A DNA stretch of 64,000 bases, taken from the NCBI GenBank assembly GCA_963838805.1, contig CAWISK010000002.1, positions 248,001 through 312,000 on the forward strand, in the 5' to 3' direction. This DNA comes from CAVRQM01 sp963838805. Its GTDB lineage: Bacteria > Pseudomonadota > Alphaproteobacteria > Acetobacterales > Acetobacteraceae. Of the stretch, positions 36,401 through 47,361 are shown piece after piece. Positions within the stretch are counted from its first letter, which is position 1, and each line of letters opens with the position of its first letter. Made by a program: the position numbers and the translations under genes. The notes beneath the pieces are model-generated. The model had not been told where the DNA came from, made no database searches, and saw only the letters and a program-made list of their open reading frames with translations.

Positions 36401-36932
36401 GGTGGCGGAGATCGAGCGCGCCGCCGATGTCATCGTGTGGTGCTGCGACGAGGCGCCGGGCTTCCCCGCGACGCGCCCGCAGGACCATACCTTCGTCGGC
36501 AATATCGTGCAGGCGATGGCCGCCTATGGCAGCGGCCGGCTGGGCCATCCGTCGGTGAAGCTGTCCGATGTCGAGCACATGGTCGTCATCGGCTCCGACC
36601 GCATGATGCAGGCGGTGGGTGCGGCCCGGCATGGCGTGCTGGCGCCGTATCTGAAGCCGGGCCACACCGCCATCGGCTCGATCAACAGCCCGATGCAGTG
36701 CATGATGAAGGAAGTCTGCGCGCAGTGCTTGCAGCCGCAGACCGATCCCGTGACCGGAGAGAGGACCGTCGTGTTCAGTTGCTACAACCAGGACCAGGCG
36801 CTCGATCGCGTCGATTTCCCCGCGCTGCATGAGCGCCTGCGGCAGAACGGCGTGCAGGAAAAGCTGACCGCGCAATGGATCGACCGCAGCCTGCGGCTGC
36901 TGCACGCGCGCCCGGCAATGGCCGCCGAATGA
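33477..36932 (+). CDS. Single-chain NfnB/NfnA-like FAD/Fe-S oxidoreductase
   Basis: A 1151-residue flavoprotein. Domains in order: a helical N-terminus (1-230); a Cys-rich Fe-S segment (NYCIWCHSQGKDSCSKGL near 238, GCPLDEKI, HRICNDCMKACIYQK) like the GltD/NfnB ferredoxin-like lead; an FAD-binding fold (AVLVVGLGPAGFTLAHHL near 375); an NADPH-binding fold (VVVIGGGLTAIDTATES near 545); a PyrK/ferredoxin-reductase-like domain (RPGQFYRLQNYEM near 840, VALVGGGLGNAVLFSIG); and a final cysteine cluster (CMMKEVCAQCLQ near 1077, then FSCYNQ near 1102), suited to [2Fe-2S]. ATG 33477 has AGGA upstream; an upstream start at 33393 is weaker. Electron donor and acceptor are unknown. Confidence 0.78.
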   Translation: MDAATLGFGSTFSDLASREGLIRLDRLFVAGLAEAEPELHARLMAARAAPEALDAKAEGQLVVALGPSVQDFVAALFGIQDELAEIAARTAALDPIHACKRLFVQRQAVKKYPDPSSFDTDTLRTALEEAMATPLGEQAFAAHVDAWQKTERAELLDLAMRYAAWATLTPEGQARHGGGTLFHVPRKLDPQHLVPVETIERDGVTMLRLPEHDWRQRDGFSLTDPGMDEQHALDQVNYCIWCHSQGKDSCSKGLRDRKTGCFQKSAFGVTLAGCPLDEKISEMHELRAGGHLLAAFATIAVDNPMMAATGHRICNDCMKACIYQKQEPVDIPQAETSILRQVLELPWGFEIYALLTRWNPLDIRRPLPRPDSGRAVLVVGLGPAGFTLAHHLMNDGHSVVAVDGLKIEPLGFDPTAPIRDAQALFEDLDDRVMAGFGGVAEYGITVRWNKNYLKLVRLLLERRAQFAMFGGVRFGGGATLSIDDAWRMGFDHVALCMGAGRPTVIDMPNGLARGVRQASDFLMALQLSGAAKESSIANLQIRLPVVVIGGGLTAIDTATESLAYYVRQVEKFARRYRTLLMERGEQGVQAGWNEEERQTAETFLAHAAAIRAEREAASREQRPARIAQLLETWGGATIAYRRKLTDAPSYTLNHEEVAKAMEEGVRFAEGLSPLAVEVDGFGHAAGLRCSRADGSEVLLPARAVLVAAGTQPNTVLAREDGRIRLDGRYFQAIDAGGHPVTPVRGLAKPDVAQVLMHHDARTGRFISFFGDLHPSFFGNVVKAMGSAKRGYPVVSASLAAQPAASASGAEVIAHCRDVLGATVHEVRRLTPTIMEVVLRAPAAARAFRPGQFYRLQNYEMHAPRVSEAGIGSTLLAMEGLAMTGAWTDPRSGLVSVIALEMGGSSDLCATLKPGEPVVLMGPTGTPTDIPAHSTVALVGGGLGNAVLFSIGAAMRAAGSRVLYFAGYKARRDRYKVAEIERAADVIVWCCDEAPGFPATRPQDHTFVGNIVQAMAAYGSGRLGHPSVKLSDVEHMVVIGSDRMMQAVGAARHGVLAPYLKPGHTAIGSINSPMQCMMKEVCAQCLQPQTDPVTGERTVVFSCYNQDQALDRVDFPALHERLRQNGVQEKLTAQWIDRSLRLLHARPAMAAE

Positions 36933-37634
36933 GCGCCGAGCGCCCGATCGGCCCGCCCGTCGATCCGACACCGCGACCGCTGCCCGAGCGTGTGGCCATC
37001 CGTGGCACCTATTGCGTGCTGGAGCCGCTGCACCCCCGCCATGTGCCCGAACTCTGGCAGGTCGCGGCTACCGGCACCAAGGCGGGTGACGAGAGCTGGG
37101 ACTATCTCGGCTACGGGCCGTTCGAGAACCAGGCGGCAATGGAAGCGCGCGTCGCGGCACTGGCCGGCCAGCATGACGCGATTGCCTGGGCGGTCCGGCC
37201 GGTCGTCGACCGGGGTCGCCTCCGGCTGGCTCACGCTCATGGACATCCAGCCCGCGAATGCCGCGATCGAACTCGGGAATGTCTGGTTCGCGCCGGTCAT
37301 GCAGCGCACCCGCGCCGCGCGCGAGGCGATCTTCATGCTGCTGCGGTTGGCGGCCGATGATCTCGGCTATCGCCGGCTGGTCTGGAAGTGCAACGCGCTC
37401 AATGCGCCGAGCCGGCGGGCGGCGCTCAGCCTGGGCTTCACCTTCGAGGGCATCCTGCGCGCCCACTACGTCGTGAAGGGCCGCCGTCGCGACACGGCGA
37501 TGTTCAGCATCGCGGGCGAGGAATGGGGCCCGTGCCGCGACGCGCTGCTTGCCTGGCTCGCTCCCGGCAATTTCGACGCGGAGGGCAACGCGCTCGCCTC
37601 GCTGGCATCGCTGAGGCGGGCACCGGCCGCATAA
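36929..37634 (+). CDS. GNAT acetyltransferase (RimJ/RimL-like), one frameshift
   Basis: Begins at ATG 36929, overlapping the flavoprotein stop (ATGA). The first half, RVAIRGTYCVLEPLHPRHVP and SWDYLGYGPFENQAAMEARV, changes frame near 37205 into SGWLTLMDIQPANAAIELGN, VWFAPVMQRTRAAREAIFML and KCNALNAPSRRAALSLGFTF, EGILRAHYVVKGRRRDTAMF. This is the Acetyltransf_3 layout, with acetyl-CoA bound around MQRTRAAREA. About 234 residues. Substrate unknown; co-transcribed with the flavoprotein. Confidence 0.8.
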
Positions 37635-37726
37635 CCCGACCGTCGGCCGCCGGCCCATACCGACCTCGTCCGATCCTCAAGAGACTATCGTCAAGCAGGC
37701 TATCGTGAAGCCCGGGGCTGCTGGCG

Positions 37727-40700
37727 TTACTGCAAGTGCGCGAACGCAAGCGGCGAGACGGGCTGCGCATGGATCATCGCCGCGAAACCCATCGCAGCGG
37801 ACTGCGTCGGCTCGATCGTGCTCGCGTGCATCGCGCCGATGGCTGGTGGCGGCGTCGCGTCCAGTCCCGCCAGCCATTGCGGCGCCAGCGCGGCGACGCC
37901 CGGATCGGGCACGCCTGCCGGTGTGCCGCCCGGACTGGCGCTGGCGAGGAACGCCGGTGATGCGAGGCCGAGGCTCGCCGCACTCAGCGTCACCAGGCTT
38001 CCGCCGCTGCCGTCGCCGCTGACATGGGCCGTCAGTCCGGACAGGCTCTCTGCCGAGGTGAAGGTGTAGGTGCCGGTTCCGGCGGTGATGGTCAGCACAT
38101 TGCCGCTGATGCTCGCCGTGGCGGCGCTCGCGTTCGCGAGATCGATGCCGCTGCCGGCGCCGAATCCCTGCATCGGACCGGCGATCGATGCCGCATGGTC
38201 GAGCTTCAGCGTGGCACCCGCACCGGCGAAGACGATGGTCTGCGTCGCCTGCACAGCCTGACCCATCTCCAGCGTGCTGCCTGACTCGATGCGCAGCGTC
38301 CCGCTGCCGCTGACGGTGCCCTCGACCGCGAGCGTGCCCGAAGCTGCGTCGATCAGGCCCGAATTGGTCAGGTCGCAACCGATCTGCGAGACGCCGCCGC
38401 CTCCGGTCTTGGCCAGCGTGCCCGCGTTGGTCAGCATCACCGTGCCGAACGCAGCGATTCCCAAATCGTCGCCGGTCAGGTTCCACACCGCACCGGACGC
38501 ATTGAACAGGATTGCCGGACCGCTGTTGCGCGCATCGCCCAGCAGCACCTGGCCCGCATCATTGATGGTGCCGCCATTGCTCCACGTCGCGTAGCTGCTG
38601 GAAAGCTGGATGCTCGCGGCGCTGCCATTGTCGGTCACGGCGAGCGTCCCGCTCGTGGTGGCGCCGTTTGCCAGCAGCACCAGGCCTCCCGCTTCGCCGC
38701 CCACCTTGCCCCCGAGCGTGGCGCTGAACTCCAGCGCCAGCGTGCCGCTGCTGGCGATGAGCGTGCCGAGATTGTCCACGCTGCTGTAGATGGCGCTGGC
38801 GCCGCTGCCACCGGTCTTGGCCAGCGTGCCGTCATTCTCGAAACTGCTGACGCTGCCCAATTCGGCGATGCCCGCGGCGTCGCTGGCGAGGTCGAAGACG
38901 CCGCCGGCCGCGTTGACGAAGGCCACCGCCGTCAGGCCGCCCAATTCGATCAGTCCCGACGCAGTGACGGTGCCGCTGTTGCTCCAGGTCAGGCCGTCGC
39001 TGAACACGGCCGAGGAGCCGTCGGCGCCGATCGCGACGGCGCCGCTGGTGAGAAGCGTCGCGGCACCGTCCACCGTGCCGCCATCCGCGAAGCTCGCGGT
39101 ACCCGTGAGCACGAGCGTGTCACCGGCCGCCAGCACGAGACTGCCGGACGCCAGATCGAACGCGCCGTCCAGCTCGAACGCCGCGTTGCTGCCGAGCGCC
39201 ACGCTGCCGGCGTCGATTGCGACATTCGCGACGTTCAGGGCGGTGCTGCCGTCCACGGAGAACCCGCCGCCGCCAAACAGCAGCGTGCCGGCGCCGGTGA
39301 TGGTGCCAGTGATCGTGCCGCCGCCGTCCAGATCAAGTGTTCCCGAAGCAACGGCGATGCTGCCGCTGCTGGTCAGCGCAGCGTCGAGCGTGCTGGTGCC
39401 GCTGCCCGCGAGCTTCGCCAGCGTGCCGGCATTGACGAAGCTGCCGCCGCCGTTCAGCAGCACCCCGCCGTCATTGGTGAAGTCAAACGCCGCGCCGGCC
39501 GCGTTGCTGATGGCGATGCCCGCGGTGCCGCCGCAGGTGATCGTGCCGGCAAGAGTGACGGTGCCGGCATTGCTCCAGGCGATGCCGCCGGCGAGCGATA
39601 GCCCCGCGCCGACTGCCGCCACCGTCGTCGTGCCGCTCGTTGCGAGCGTGCCCGGCCCGTCGATCGTGCTGCCGCCCGCAAGGTTGACGCCCGCCGGAGA
39701 TGGCAAGCGAAGTCGAGGCGGAAAGGACCAGCGTGCCCGCCGACAGGGCGAGGCTCGCCGCGCCATTGCCGGCCGCCGCCAGGGTCAGCACGCCGCCGCT
39801 GATCGACAGCGCGGGCCCGGACAGCGCGCCGGCAACGCTGACCGTCGCACCGGCCACGGCGAAGCGTGCCGACCGTGATCGCGGTCGAGGCGCCACGCTG
39901 AAAATGCCCGCGCCGAACAGCAGCGTGCCGGCGCCATTGATGGCACCGCTGATCGTGCCGCCGCCCGCGAGGTCGAGCGTGCCCGTCGCCACGCTGATCG
40001 TGCCGGTGCTGGTCAGCAGGCAATCCATCGCACTCGTGCCGCCGCCACCGGATTTGGCGAGCGTGCCGGCGTTGGCGAAGCTCGACTTGCCAGCCGTGAC
40101 ATGGATGCCGCCGCCGTCCGCGCCAAAAGCGAACACCGCTCCGGCGCCATTGCTGAATCCGGCATTTCCGTCGCAGTCGATGACCAAATCCATCGTCACC
40201 GATCCGCCATTCTTCCAGACCGTATGCAGCAGCGACAGGGCGGTGCCGTCGCCGCCCGCGGTCACGGTGCCGGTGGTCGCCAGCGTTCCGCTCCCGTTGA
40301 TGGCGCAGCCGCCCAGCAGCGTCACCGGCCCGCCAAGTGTCAGCGTGATCTGGTTGCTCACGCTGATCGTGCCGCCGCTCTGCGCGAGGCCGCCGGTCAG
40401 GAAATCGTTGCTCGTCGCCAGCAGCGTCGCTTGCGACGCGATGACACCGCCCGCCAGGACGCTGCCGGCAAGATTGGTGAAGGTGCCGCTGTCCAGCAGC
40501 AGGGAACTGGCACTCGTGCTGGAAAGGCCGCTGATGCGGTTGAGCGCGCCGCCCAGCTCCAGAGTGCCGGCGCCGTTCAGCACGCCGGACAGCGTGGCGC
40601 CCGTCGTGAGCAGCAGCGTGCCGCTGGCAATTGCGATCGTGCCTGTGCTGTTCAGCGTGGAATCGATCTCGCTGGTTCCTCCGCCGCCGGTCTTGCTCAG

Positions 40701-43086
40701 CAGCCCCGCATTCTTGAAGCTTGAATTTCCACCGCTCGCGATGATACCGGCGCCATCCGCCGCGAGCGCGAAGCTGCCCGACGCGGCATTGCTGAAGGTC
40801 GTGGTGTTGAGCGTGAGGATGCGCCCTCCCACCGTCACCGCGCCCTTGTTGCTCCATGTCAGCCCGCCGCGCAGATCGACGGTGCCCCCGTCGGGGGCAA
40901 CGCTGGTCGTGCCGAGTGTGGCGAGAGTGGCGAGGCCCGTGACGATGGCGCCCTCCGTCAGCGCGAGGCCGGAAGTGGTCGTCAGTGTGGCCCCCGTCAG
41001 CAGGCCGAGCGTGCCGCCCTGCTGCGTGAGATTGGCCGCCAGCGCGACCGTCTTGCCGGTGAGCGTCAGCAGGCCGAGCGACAGTACGCTCCCGCCGCCT
41101 GGGGCGGTGAGGTTGCCGAGCCTGGTGGTACTGCCGGCCGCCAGTTCCAGCGTGCCGGGCCCGGCCAGCGTGCCGCTGACCGTACCGCCGGTCGCGAGCA
41201 GCAGCGTGCCGCTATTGATGGCGATCGTTCCCGTGCTGTTCAGCGTGGAATCGATCTCGCTGGTGCCGCTTCCGCCTGTCTTTTCCAGCAGGCCGGCATT
41301 GGCGAAGGTCGAGTTGGCGCCGTCATTCAGGATGCCCGCTGCGTCGGAGGTCAGCGCGAAGCTGGCATTCGCGCCATTCGTGATCGTCGCCGCATTAAGG
41401 GTGAGGATCTGGCCGCCCAGCGTGACCGATCCGTGATTGGTCCAGCTCATGCCGCCGCGCAGATAGAGCGCGCTGCCGTCGGCGCCGGCCGAGGTGATGC
41501 CGTTTGTCGAGAGCGTGGCGAGGCCGGTGACGATGGCCCCGTCCAGCAGCGTAAGGTTGCCCGAAATCGTCAGCACCGCATTGGTGATGAGGCTCAGCGT
41601 GCCGCCTTGCTGCACCAGATCGGCGGCGATCTTGACCGGTCCCGAGGCTTTCAGCAGGCCGAGCGACAGCACGTTCGCGCCGCCCGGCCCGGCCGCGAGG
41701 GTGCCGAGTTGCGTGGTGCTGGCGGACGCCAGCTCCAGCGTGCCCGCGCCGGAAAGCGTGCCGCTGATCGTGCCGCCGGTCGCGAGCAGCAGCGTGCCGC
41801 TGTCGATGGCGATCGTTCCCGTGCTGTTCAGCGTGGAATCGATCTCGCTGGTGCCGCTGCCGCCGATCTTTTCCAGCAGGCCGGCATTGACGAAGGTCGA
41901 GTTGCCGCCATCGTTCAGGATGCTCGCCGCGTCCGAGACCAGCGCGAAACTGGCATTCGCGCCATTCGTGATCGTCGTCGCATTGAGGGTGAGGATCTGG
42001 CCGCCCAGCGTGGCCGATGCGTAATTGCTCCAGCTCATGCCACCGCGCAGAAAGACGGCGCTGCCATCGGCACCGACCGAAATGGCACCGCTCGTGGCCA
42101 GGGTGGCCAGGCCGGTGACGATGGCACCGTCCAGCAGCGCGAGATCGCCGGAGGCTGTCAGCACCGAGTTGGTGGCGAGGCTCAGCGTGCCGCCTTGCTG
42201 CACCAGATCGGCGGCGATCTTCGCGGTTCCCGTCGTTTTCAGCACGCCGAGCGACAGCAGATTGGCACCGCCCGGCCCGGCCGCCAGATTGCCGAGCTGC
42301 GTGGTGCTGGCAGAGGCCAGTTCCAGCGTCCCCGCGCCCGAGAGCGTGCCGCTGATACTGCCCCCTGTCGTCAGCAGCAGCGTGCCGGAGGCGACGGAAA
42401 TGGTGCCGGTGCTGGTGAGCGTCGAATTCGATCTCGCTCGTGCCGCTGCCGCCGGTCTTGGCCAGCGCGCCGGCGTTGAGGAAGGTCGAGCCGCCGCTGC
42501 CGACAATGATGCCGGCCGCATCGGCGGTCAGGTCGAATTGCCCGCCGCCCGCGTTCACGACATGCGCGGTTCCGGTCAGGATCTCGCCGCCCAGCGAGAC
42601 GGTTCCCCCGTTATTGGCCCAGGTGACACCGCCGCCCATGGCAATGCTGCCGCCGTCGTCGGAGACGATCGTGGCGCCGGTCGTCGTCAATGTCCCGAGC
42701 CCGGTAAGGGTCGTCTGGCCGCCGATGCTGGCCGTGCCCGACACTGTGACGACCCCGCCGGCCGCCAGGGCCACGATGCCGCCCGTGGCGGTGAATCCCG
42801 CCGGCGATGCTGCCGCCGCCAGCGCCAGCGTGCCGCCGGTCACGACCAGGCCCGCTGCGAGGCTGGCGGTTCCGGTGACGCGCAGGGAGCCGCCGCTCAT
42901 GGCCAGCGTGTCGGTGGTGGCGGTCAGGCTGGCGATGACATCGCCGCCGGTGCTGTGCGTGACCGTGTGCGGGTCGGCGGTGCTCAGCACCACCGCATCG
43001 GTGCTGCCCGGCAGCGAGCCGGTGCTCCAGTCGGTCCTGGTCGCCCAGTCTCCATCGGCATCGACAGCCCAGCTTGCGGTCGCCAT
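37727..43086 (-). CDS. Giant beta-strand-repeat surface protein, several frameshifts
   Basis: About 1785 residues once joined. The N-terminus, WAVDADGDWATRTDWSTGSL, is the start typical of large beta-solenoid (pectin-lyase-like) surface proteins. It is followed by dozens of strands of the form GTLATSGTTTV, NAGTLAKTGGSGTSEIDSTL and SGTLLLATGGTISGTLSGAG. The composition is Gly/Ala/Thr/Ser with almost no Cys or Lys. Frame changes lie near 42426 (one extra T, seen by comparing repeat copies), near 39885 and near 39700. No signal peptide, autotransporter barrel or LPXTG. The C-terminus, PSPLAFAHLQ-like (QPVSPLAFAHLQ), offers no known export signal. Probably an adhesin or matrix protein. Confidence 0.75.
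40645..42408 (-). repeat. Three tandem 588-bp (196-residue) repeat units
   Basis: The marker GTGCTGTTCA (or close variant) recurs at 40645, 41233 and 41821, and GTGCTGGTGA at 42409, giving exact 588-bp spacing. The units at 41233 and 41821 look close to 90% identical over the stretch I compared. The 588-bp length keeps frame. More diverged units continue on both sides inside the giant surface-protein gene. Confidence 0.8.
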
Positions 43087-43194
43087 GTCCCGACATCCCG
43101 AGATGTGCTCAGGGGCGCACTCTGCGGCACCTGCGTCGGGCCAGCGTCAGACTCGGGTCATATCGCCGCAAAATCGTCCGGCGGGCAGCAAGAT

Positions 43195-46100
43195 CTATTC
43201 CGCGGCCATCCGCTCCGGCTCGACCATGGCCGCAGCGCGCGACAGATCGACCGACAGCAGGCGCGACACGCCGCGCTCCTGCATGGTCACCCCATACAGC
43301 CGGTCCATGCGCGCCATCGTCAGTTGATGATGCGTGATGATGAGGAAACGGGTGCCGGTCTCTCGCACCATCGCCTCCAGCAACCCGCAAAATCGTTCCA
43401 CGTTGATGTCATCGAGCGGCGCATCGACCTCGTCCAGCACGCAGACAGGTGCTGGATTGCAGCGGAACACGGCGAAGATCAGCGAGAGCGCGGTCAGCGC
43501 CTGCTCGCCGCCCGACAGCAGCGACAGGGTGGCCAGCTTCTTGCCCGGCGGCTGCGCGTAGATCTCGAGCCCGGCCAGCAACGGATCGTCCGAGCCGACC
43601 AGTGCCAGATGCGCGCGGCCGCCGCCGAACATCGTCTCGAACAGCGAGCGGAAATGCCGGTCGATATCGGCGAAAACCTGGCTCAATCGCTCGCGCCCCT
43701 CGCGATTGATGTGGCCGATCGAGCCGCGCAGCTTGGCGATCGCCGTGGTCAGCTCCGCCCCCTCGCGGGCGATGGTCTCGGCCTGCGTCTCGATCTCGGC
43801 CGCTTCGATCTCGGCGCGCAGATTGACCGGGCCGAAGCCCTCGCGTTCGCGCTGCAAGCGTTCCAGGCGGCGGCGCAGCCGTTCCTCGGCCTCGGAATCC
43901 AGCATCGCCGGCGGGTCGGGCAGGGCGGGGGAGGCGCCCAGCCGCTCGATGATGCGTTCGGCGACGGCGGCGCAGGCCTGGTCGGATTGCTGCGTCGCGC
44001 CCTCGGCGCGCACATGCGCCTCGCGCGCCGCGCCGACCGCAGCCTCGGCGGCGCGGGCGGTGCGCTCGGCGGCGCTGGCCTGGCTTTCCGCCTGGTGCAG
44101 CGCGTCGGCGGCCTGGCGCAGCGCGTGTTCCGCCGCTTGTGCGGCCTCCAGCGCCTCGGCCTGGCGGGATTGCAGGGCGGATGGGGCGGTCTGCGATGCC
44201 GCGAGTTCAGCCTGAGCCTCGGCCGCGCGTGCGGCGAGGTCGGCGATGCGGCCGCGCGCGTCTTCTGACCGGTCGCGCCAGTCGGCCAGTTCCGCGACGA
44301 GCGTGGTCTGCCGCTGCGTCCGATGCGTGGCGGCGCGGAGCAGGGCGTCGCTGTGGCCGCGCGCTTCGGTGTCGGCGCGGCGAGCGGCGGCGAGGGCCGC
44401 GCGCGCCTGGTCCATGCGCTCGCGCGCCGCCTCCGGCTCCGGCAGCGCGTGGCAAGCCTCGTGCGCGGCGGTCAGCGCCGCTTGCGCCTCGGCCAGCTCG
44501 GCCTGCATCCGTGTCCAGGCGGGAGCGAGGGCGGCAAGTTCGGCGGCTGCCTTGGCTGCCAGCCGCTCCAGCCGCGCCGCCTCGTCGCGAGCGCGCATCC
44601 CTTCCTGATCGGCACTGCGAGCGGCGGCTCGCGCCTGCTGCTCGGCCTGCACCGCCGCGCGCTCGGTCTGTTCGGCGGCAAGCCGTGCCTCGCGAGCGGC
44701 CGAAGCCTGTGCCTCGGCTCCCACGAGGTCCGCCCGCAGCGCCGCGAGGCGGTTGCGCTGCTGCAACCGGACGGCGGCGGGGCTCGGCGCACCGGCGCGA
44801 ACCACATAGCCATCGCCGCGCCACAGCGCGCCCGCGCGTGAGACAAGAACCTGTCCCGGACCCAGCGCCGGTTGCAGCGCCGCACCGGCCTCGTCGGGTT
44901 CGACCAGACCTACCAGCGCCAACGCCCGCGCCAATGCCGGCGGAGCCTGCACCAGTGCGGCCAAGGGCTGCGCGCCCGATGGCAGGGGCGGCGCCGCTGC
45001 ATAGGGAGGCAACACCGCCCAATGCCGCGCCGCGGCGCTGTCGGCGGGCGCGTCCAGCGCGTCGCCCAGTGCCGCGCCGAGCGCCGCCTCCAGCCCGGAT
45101 GGCACAGTGAGCTGATCGACGACGCGCGGCCCGCGCGTGGCGTCGCCACGGCCCATCGCCTCGGCAAGCCCCTGTGCCGCGGCGGCCAGACGGGTGCGCG
45201 CGGCTTCCGCCGCGCCCGCCTGTTCGCGCGCGCCGGCGAGCGCGTGCTGGGCCGCCGATCGCGCCGTCTCGGCCTCCTCCAGCGCCGCGCGCGCCCGTGC
45301 TGCGGTCCGCTCCGCCGTCTGCTGCGCGCTGGCGGCCGCGGCGACGCGCTCCGGCGCCACGGTCTGCGCCTCGGCCTGCTCCCGCTCCCGTTCGAGCCGT
45401 GCCGCCTGCTCGGCGAGGCGGCGGGCGCGCTGCTCGGCGGCTTGCAGCGAATTGGCGGCGGCGCGGTGCTGGGCTGTCAGTGTCGCCGCATGGCCGACCG
45501 CCGCTTCGGCCGCGGCCTCGGCCTCGTGCAACGCGCGGGCCGCCTGCACCGCCGCCTGCCGCGCGGCCTCCAGCCGGGCCGGGGCGTCCGCGGCCTCGGC
45601 TTCCAGGCGTCCCGCCTCCTCCTGCAGCCGCTGCAACGCGGCCTGCCCATCGCGCCCGGTCTGCTCCGCGTGCGCCAGATCACGCGCCACCTGCCGGCTG
45701 CGCTGCTCGGCCGCGTCCAGCGCCGCGCGGGCGCGCGCCGCCTCGGCCGCGACCTGCTCGGCCCCAGACGCGCCCGCTCCAGCGCCGTGCGGGCTGCCGC
45801 CTCCGTGCTGCGCAGCGGCGGCAGCGCGGCCTGCGCTTCGGCGGCGGCAGCGCTCGCCTGTGTGGCGGCGGCGGTGGCCTCGCTCACATTCCGACCGGCC
45901 TCGGCCAGATCCTGCCGCGCCGCGTCGCGGGCCTGCTGCGCCAGCGCGCGTTGCAGCGCCAGCAATTCGGCTTCGGCGGTGCGCACTGTTTCGTTCACCG
46001 TGCGGAACCGCGCCGCCTGTTTCGCCTGGCGCTTCAGCGCCTCAAGCTGGGTCGTGAGCTGTGCCTGCACATCCTCGGCGCGCGCCAGATTCGCCTCCGC

Positions 46101-46664
46101 GGCGCGCAGCTTCAGCTCGGCCTCGTGCCGGCGGGCGTGCAGCCCGGTGATGCCGGCCGCTTCCTCCAGGATGCTGCGCCGTTCCTCCGGGCGGGCGGAA
46201 ACCAGGGCGCCGACACGGCCCTGGCTCACCATCGCCGAGGCACGGGCACCCGTCGCCAGATCGGCAAACAGCGTCTGCACGTCGCGCGCCCGCGCCTCGC
46301 GGCCATTGACGCGGAACACGCTGCCGCTGCCGCGCTCGATGCGCCGCGCAATCTCCAGCTCCGGCGCCTCGTGGAACGGCGGCGGTGCGAGGCCCTGCGT
46401 CTGCTCCAGCCCGATCGTGACTTCGGCGATGTTGCGGCTGGGGCGGTGCGCGGTGCCGGCGAAGATCACGTCGTCCATCTCGCCGCCGCGCAAGCTGCGG
46501 GCCGAGCCTTCGCCCATGACCCAGCGCAGCGCCTCCACCACGTTGGACTTGCCGCAGCCGTTCGGCCCGACGATGCCGGTCAGGCCCGGCAGGATGTCCA
46601 GCGTGGCCGGCTCGGGGAAGCTCTTGAAGCCGGCGATGCGCAGGCGGGTGAAGCTGACGGGCAA
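43195..46664 (-). CDS. smc: Chromosome segregation ATPase Smc, one frameshift
   Basis: Condensin core. The N-terminal head has TRLRIAGFKSFPEPATLDIL and Walker A GIVGPNGCGKSNVVEALRWV (residues 31-50). Two long Ala/Arg/Glu-rich coiled coils flank a hinge near GRGDATRGPRVVDQLTVPSG. The C-terminal head has signature LSLLSGGEQALTALSLIFAV and Walker B VCVLDEVDAPLDD. The frame changes near 45760 between ALERARLG and MARDLAHAEQTG. About 1155 residues when joined. Start is TTG 46664, 13 bp after the dsbA-like stop, so the two are co-transcribed. Confidence 0.9.
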
Positions 46665-46677
46665 GCTCGGGTCTATC

Positions 46678-47311
46678 CTATCCGGTGGCGCCTCCTGCCT
46701 CGCTCACGCTCTTGGCGAACTCGTCATAGCTGAGCTCGCCCGATTGCTTGCGGTCGTGCGCGTTCGGCCCGTTGAAGATGAACGAGGGCGTCGAGTTCGA
46801 TCTGATAGGTTTTCGTCGCCTGATCCTGCGCGGTCAGGATGGCGTCGCGCAGGCCGGTATCCTTGATCGCCGCCTCGAACTGGTCGTGCGAAAGACCGGC
46901 AAGAGCCGCCATCTTCGCCAGCTCCTCGGTCGTGTTGACATCGCGCGCGAAGGCCCAGCGGTCCTGGCTCGCCAGCAGCGCATCGACGAACGGCACGTAG
47001 CGGTCGGGCGGCAGGGCGCGCGCCACCTGGGCGGCCATCAGCGCCACCTGGTCCAGAGGGTAATCGGCGAAGGTGTAGGACAGCTTGCCGGTGTCGATCA
47101 GCTTGCTCTGCACCAGCGGGAAGGTATCGCGCGCGAAGCGGGCGCAATGCGGGCAGGTGAGGGAGAACCACTCCGTCACCTTCACCGGCGCGTCGGGTTT
47201 GCCCAGGGTGCGCGGCGCCATGCGCGGGTCGGCGGCAGCCGCGCGGGCGAGGCCCGGTGCGGCCAGCAAAGCGGGGGCCAGGATCAGCAGGGAGCGCCGG
47301 GACAGCGGCAT
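46678..47311 (-). CDS. DsbA-family thiol:disulfide protein, frameshift near C-terminus
   Basis: A Tat-like signal (MPLSRRSLLILAPALLAAPG) precedes a thioredoxin fold with redox motif C53-P-H-C56 in WFSLTCPHCARFARDTFPLV, then a helical insert. The frame changes near 46795 after TKTYQI; the native tail reads TPSFIFNGPNAHDRKQSGEL, containing the cis-Pro loop, and stops at 46678-46680. About 210 residues, periplasmic. It is the DsbA-like gene usually found between dciA and smc in alphaproteobacteria. Confidence 0.85.
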
Positions 47312-47361
47312 GGGAACCTCGCGATTGGTTGGCAGAAAGGGGACCGCATCGGCGGCGCGCG

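Noticed and set aside
33075..36971. 1298-codon open frame on the minus strand opposite the Nfn-like gene
   Set aside because: Arises from G/C-biased third positions of the real gene; the protein is His/Arg/Gln-rich with no domain, and the plus strand has clear cofactor motifs.
37680..37726. Imperfect direct repeat CTATCGT...AAGC near the end of the repeat-protein gene
   Set aside because: Too short and imperfect to call a site or terminator.
40645..42408. CRISPR-like array
   Set aside because: The repeats are 588 bp, coding and contiguous, without short repeats and spacers.
39700..44268. Several long plus-strand frames opposite the giant repeat protein and smc
   Set aside because: Their repetitive Pro/Ala/Ser or Arg/Gln content simply mirrors the repeats and coiled coils of the minus-strand genes.
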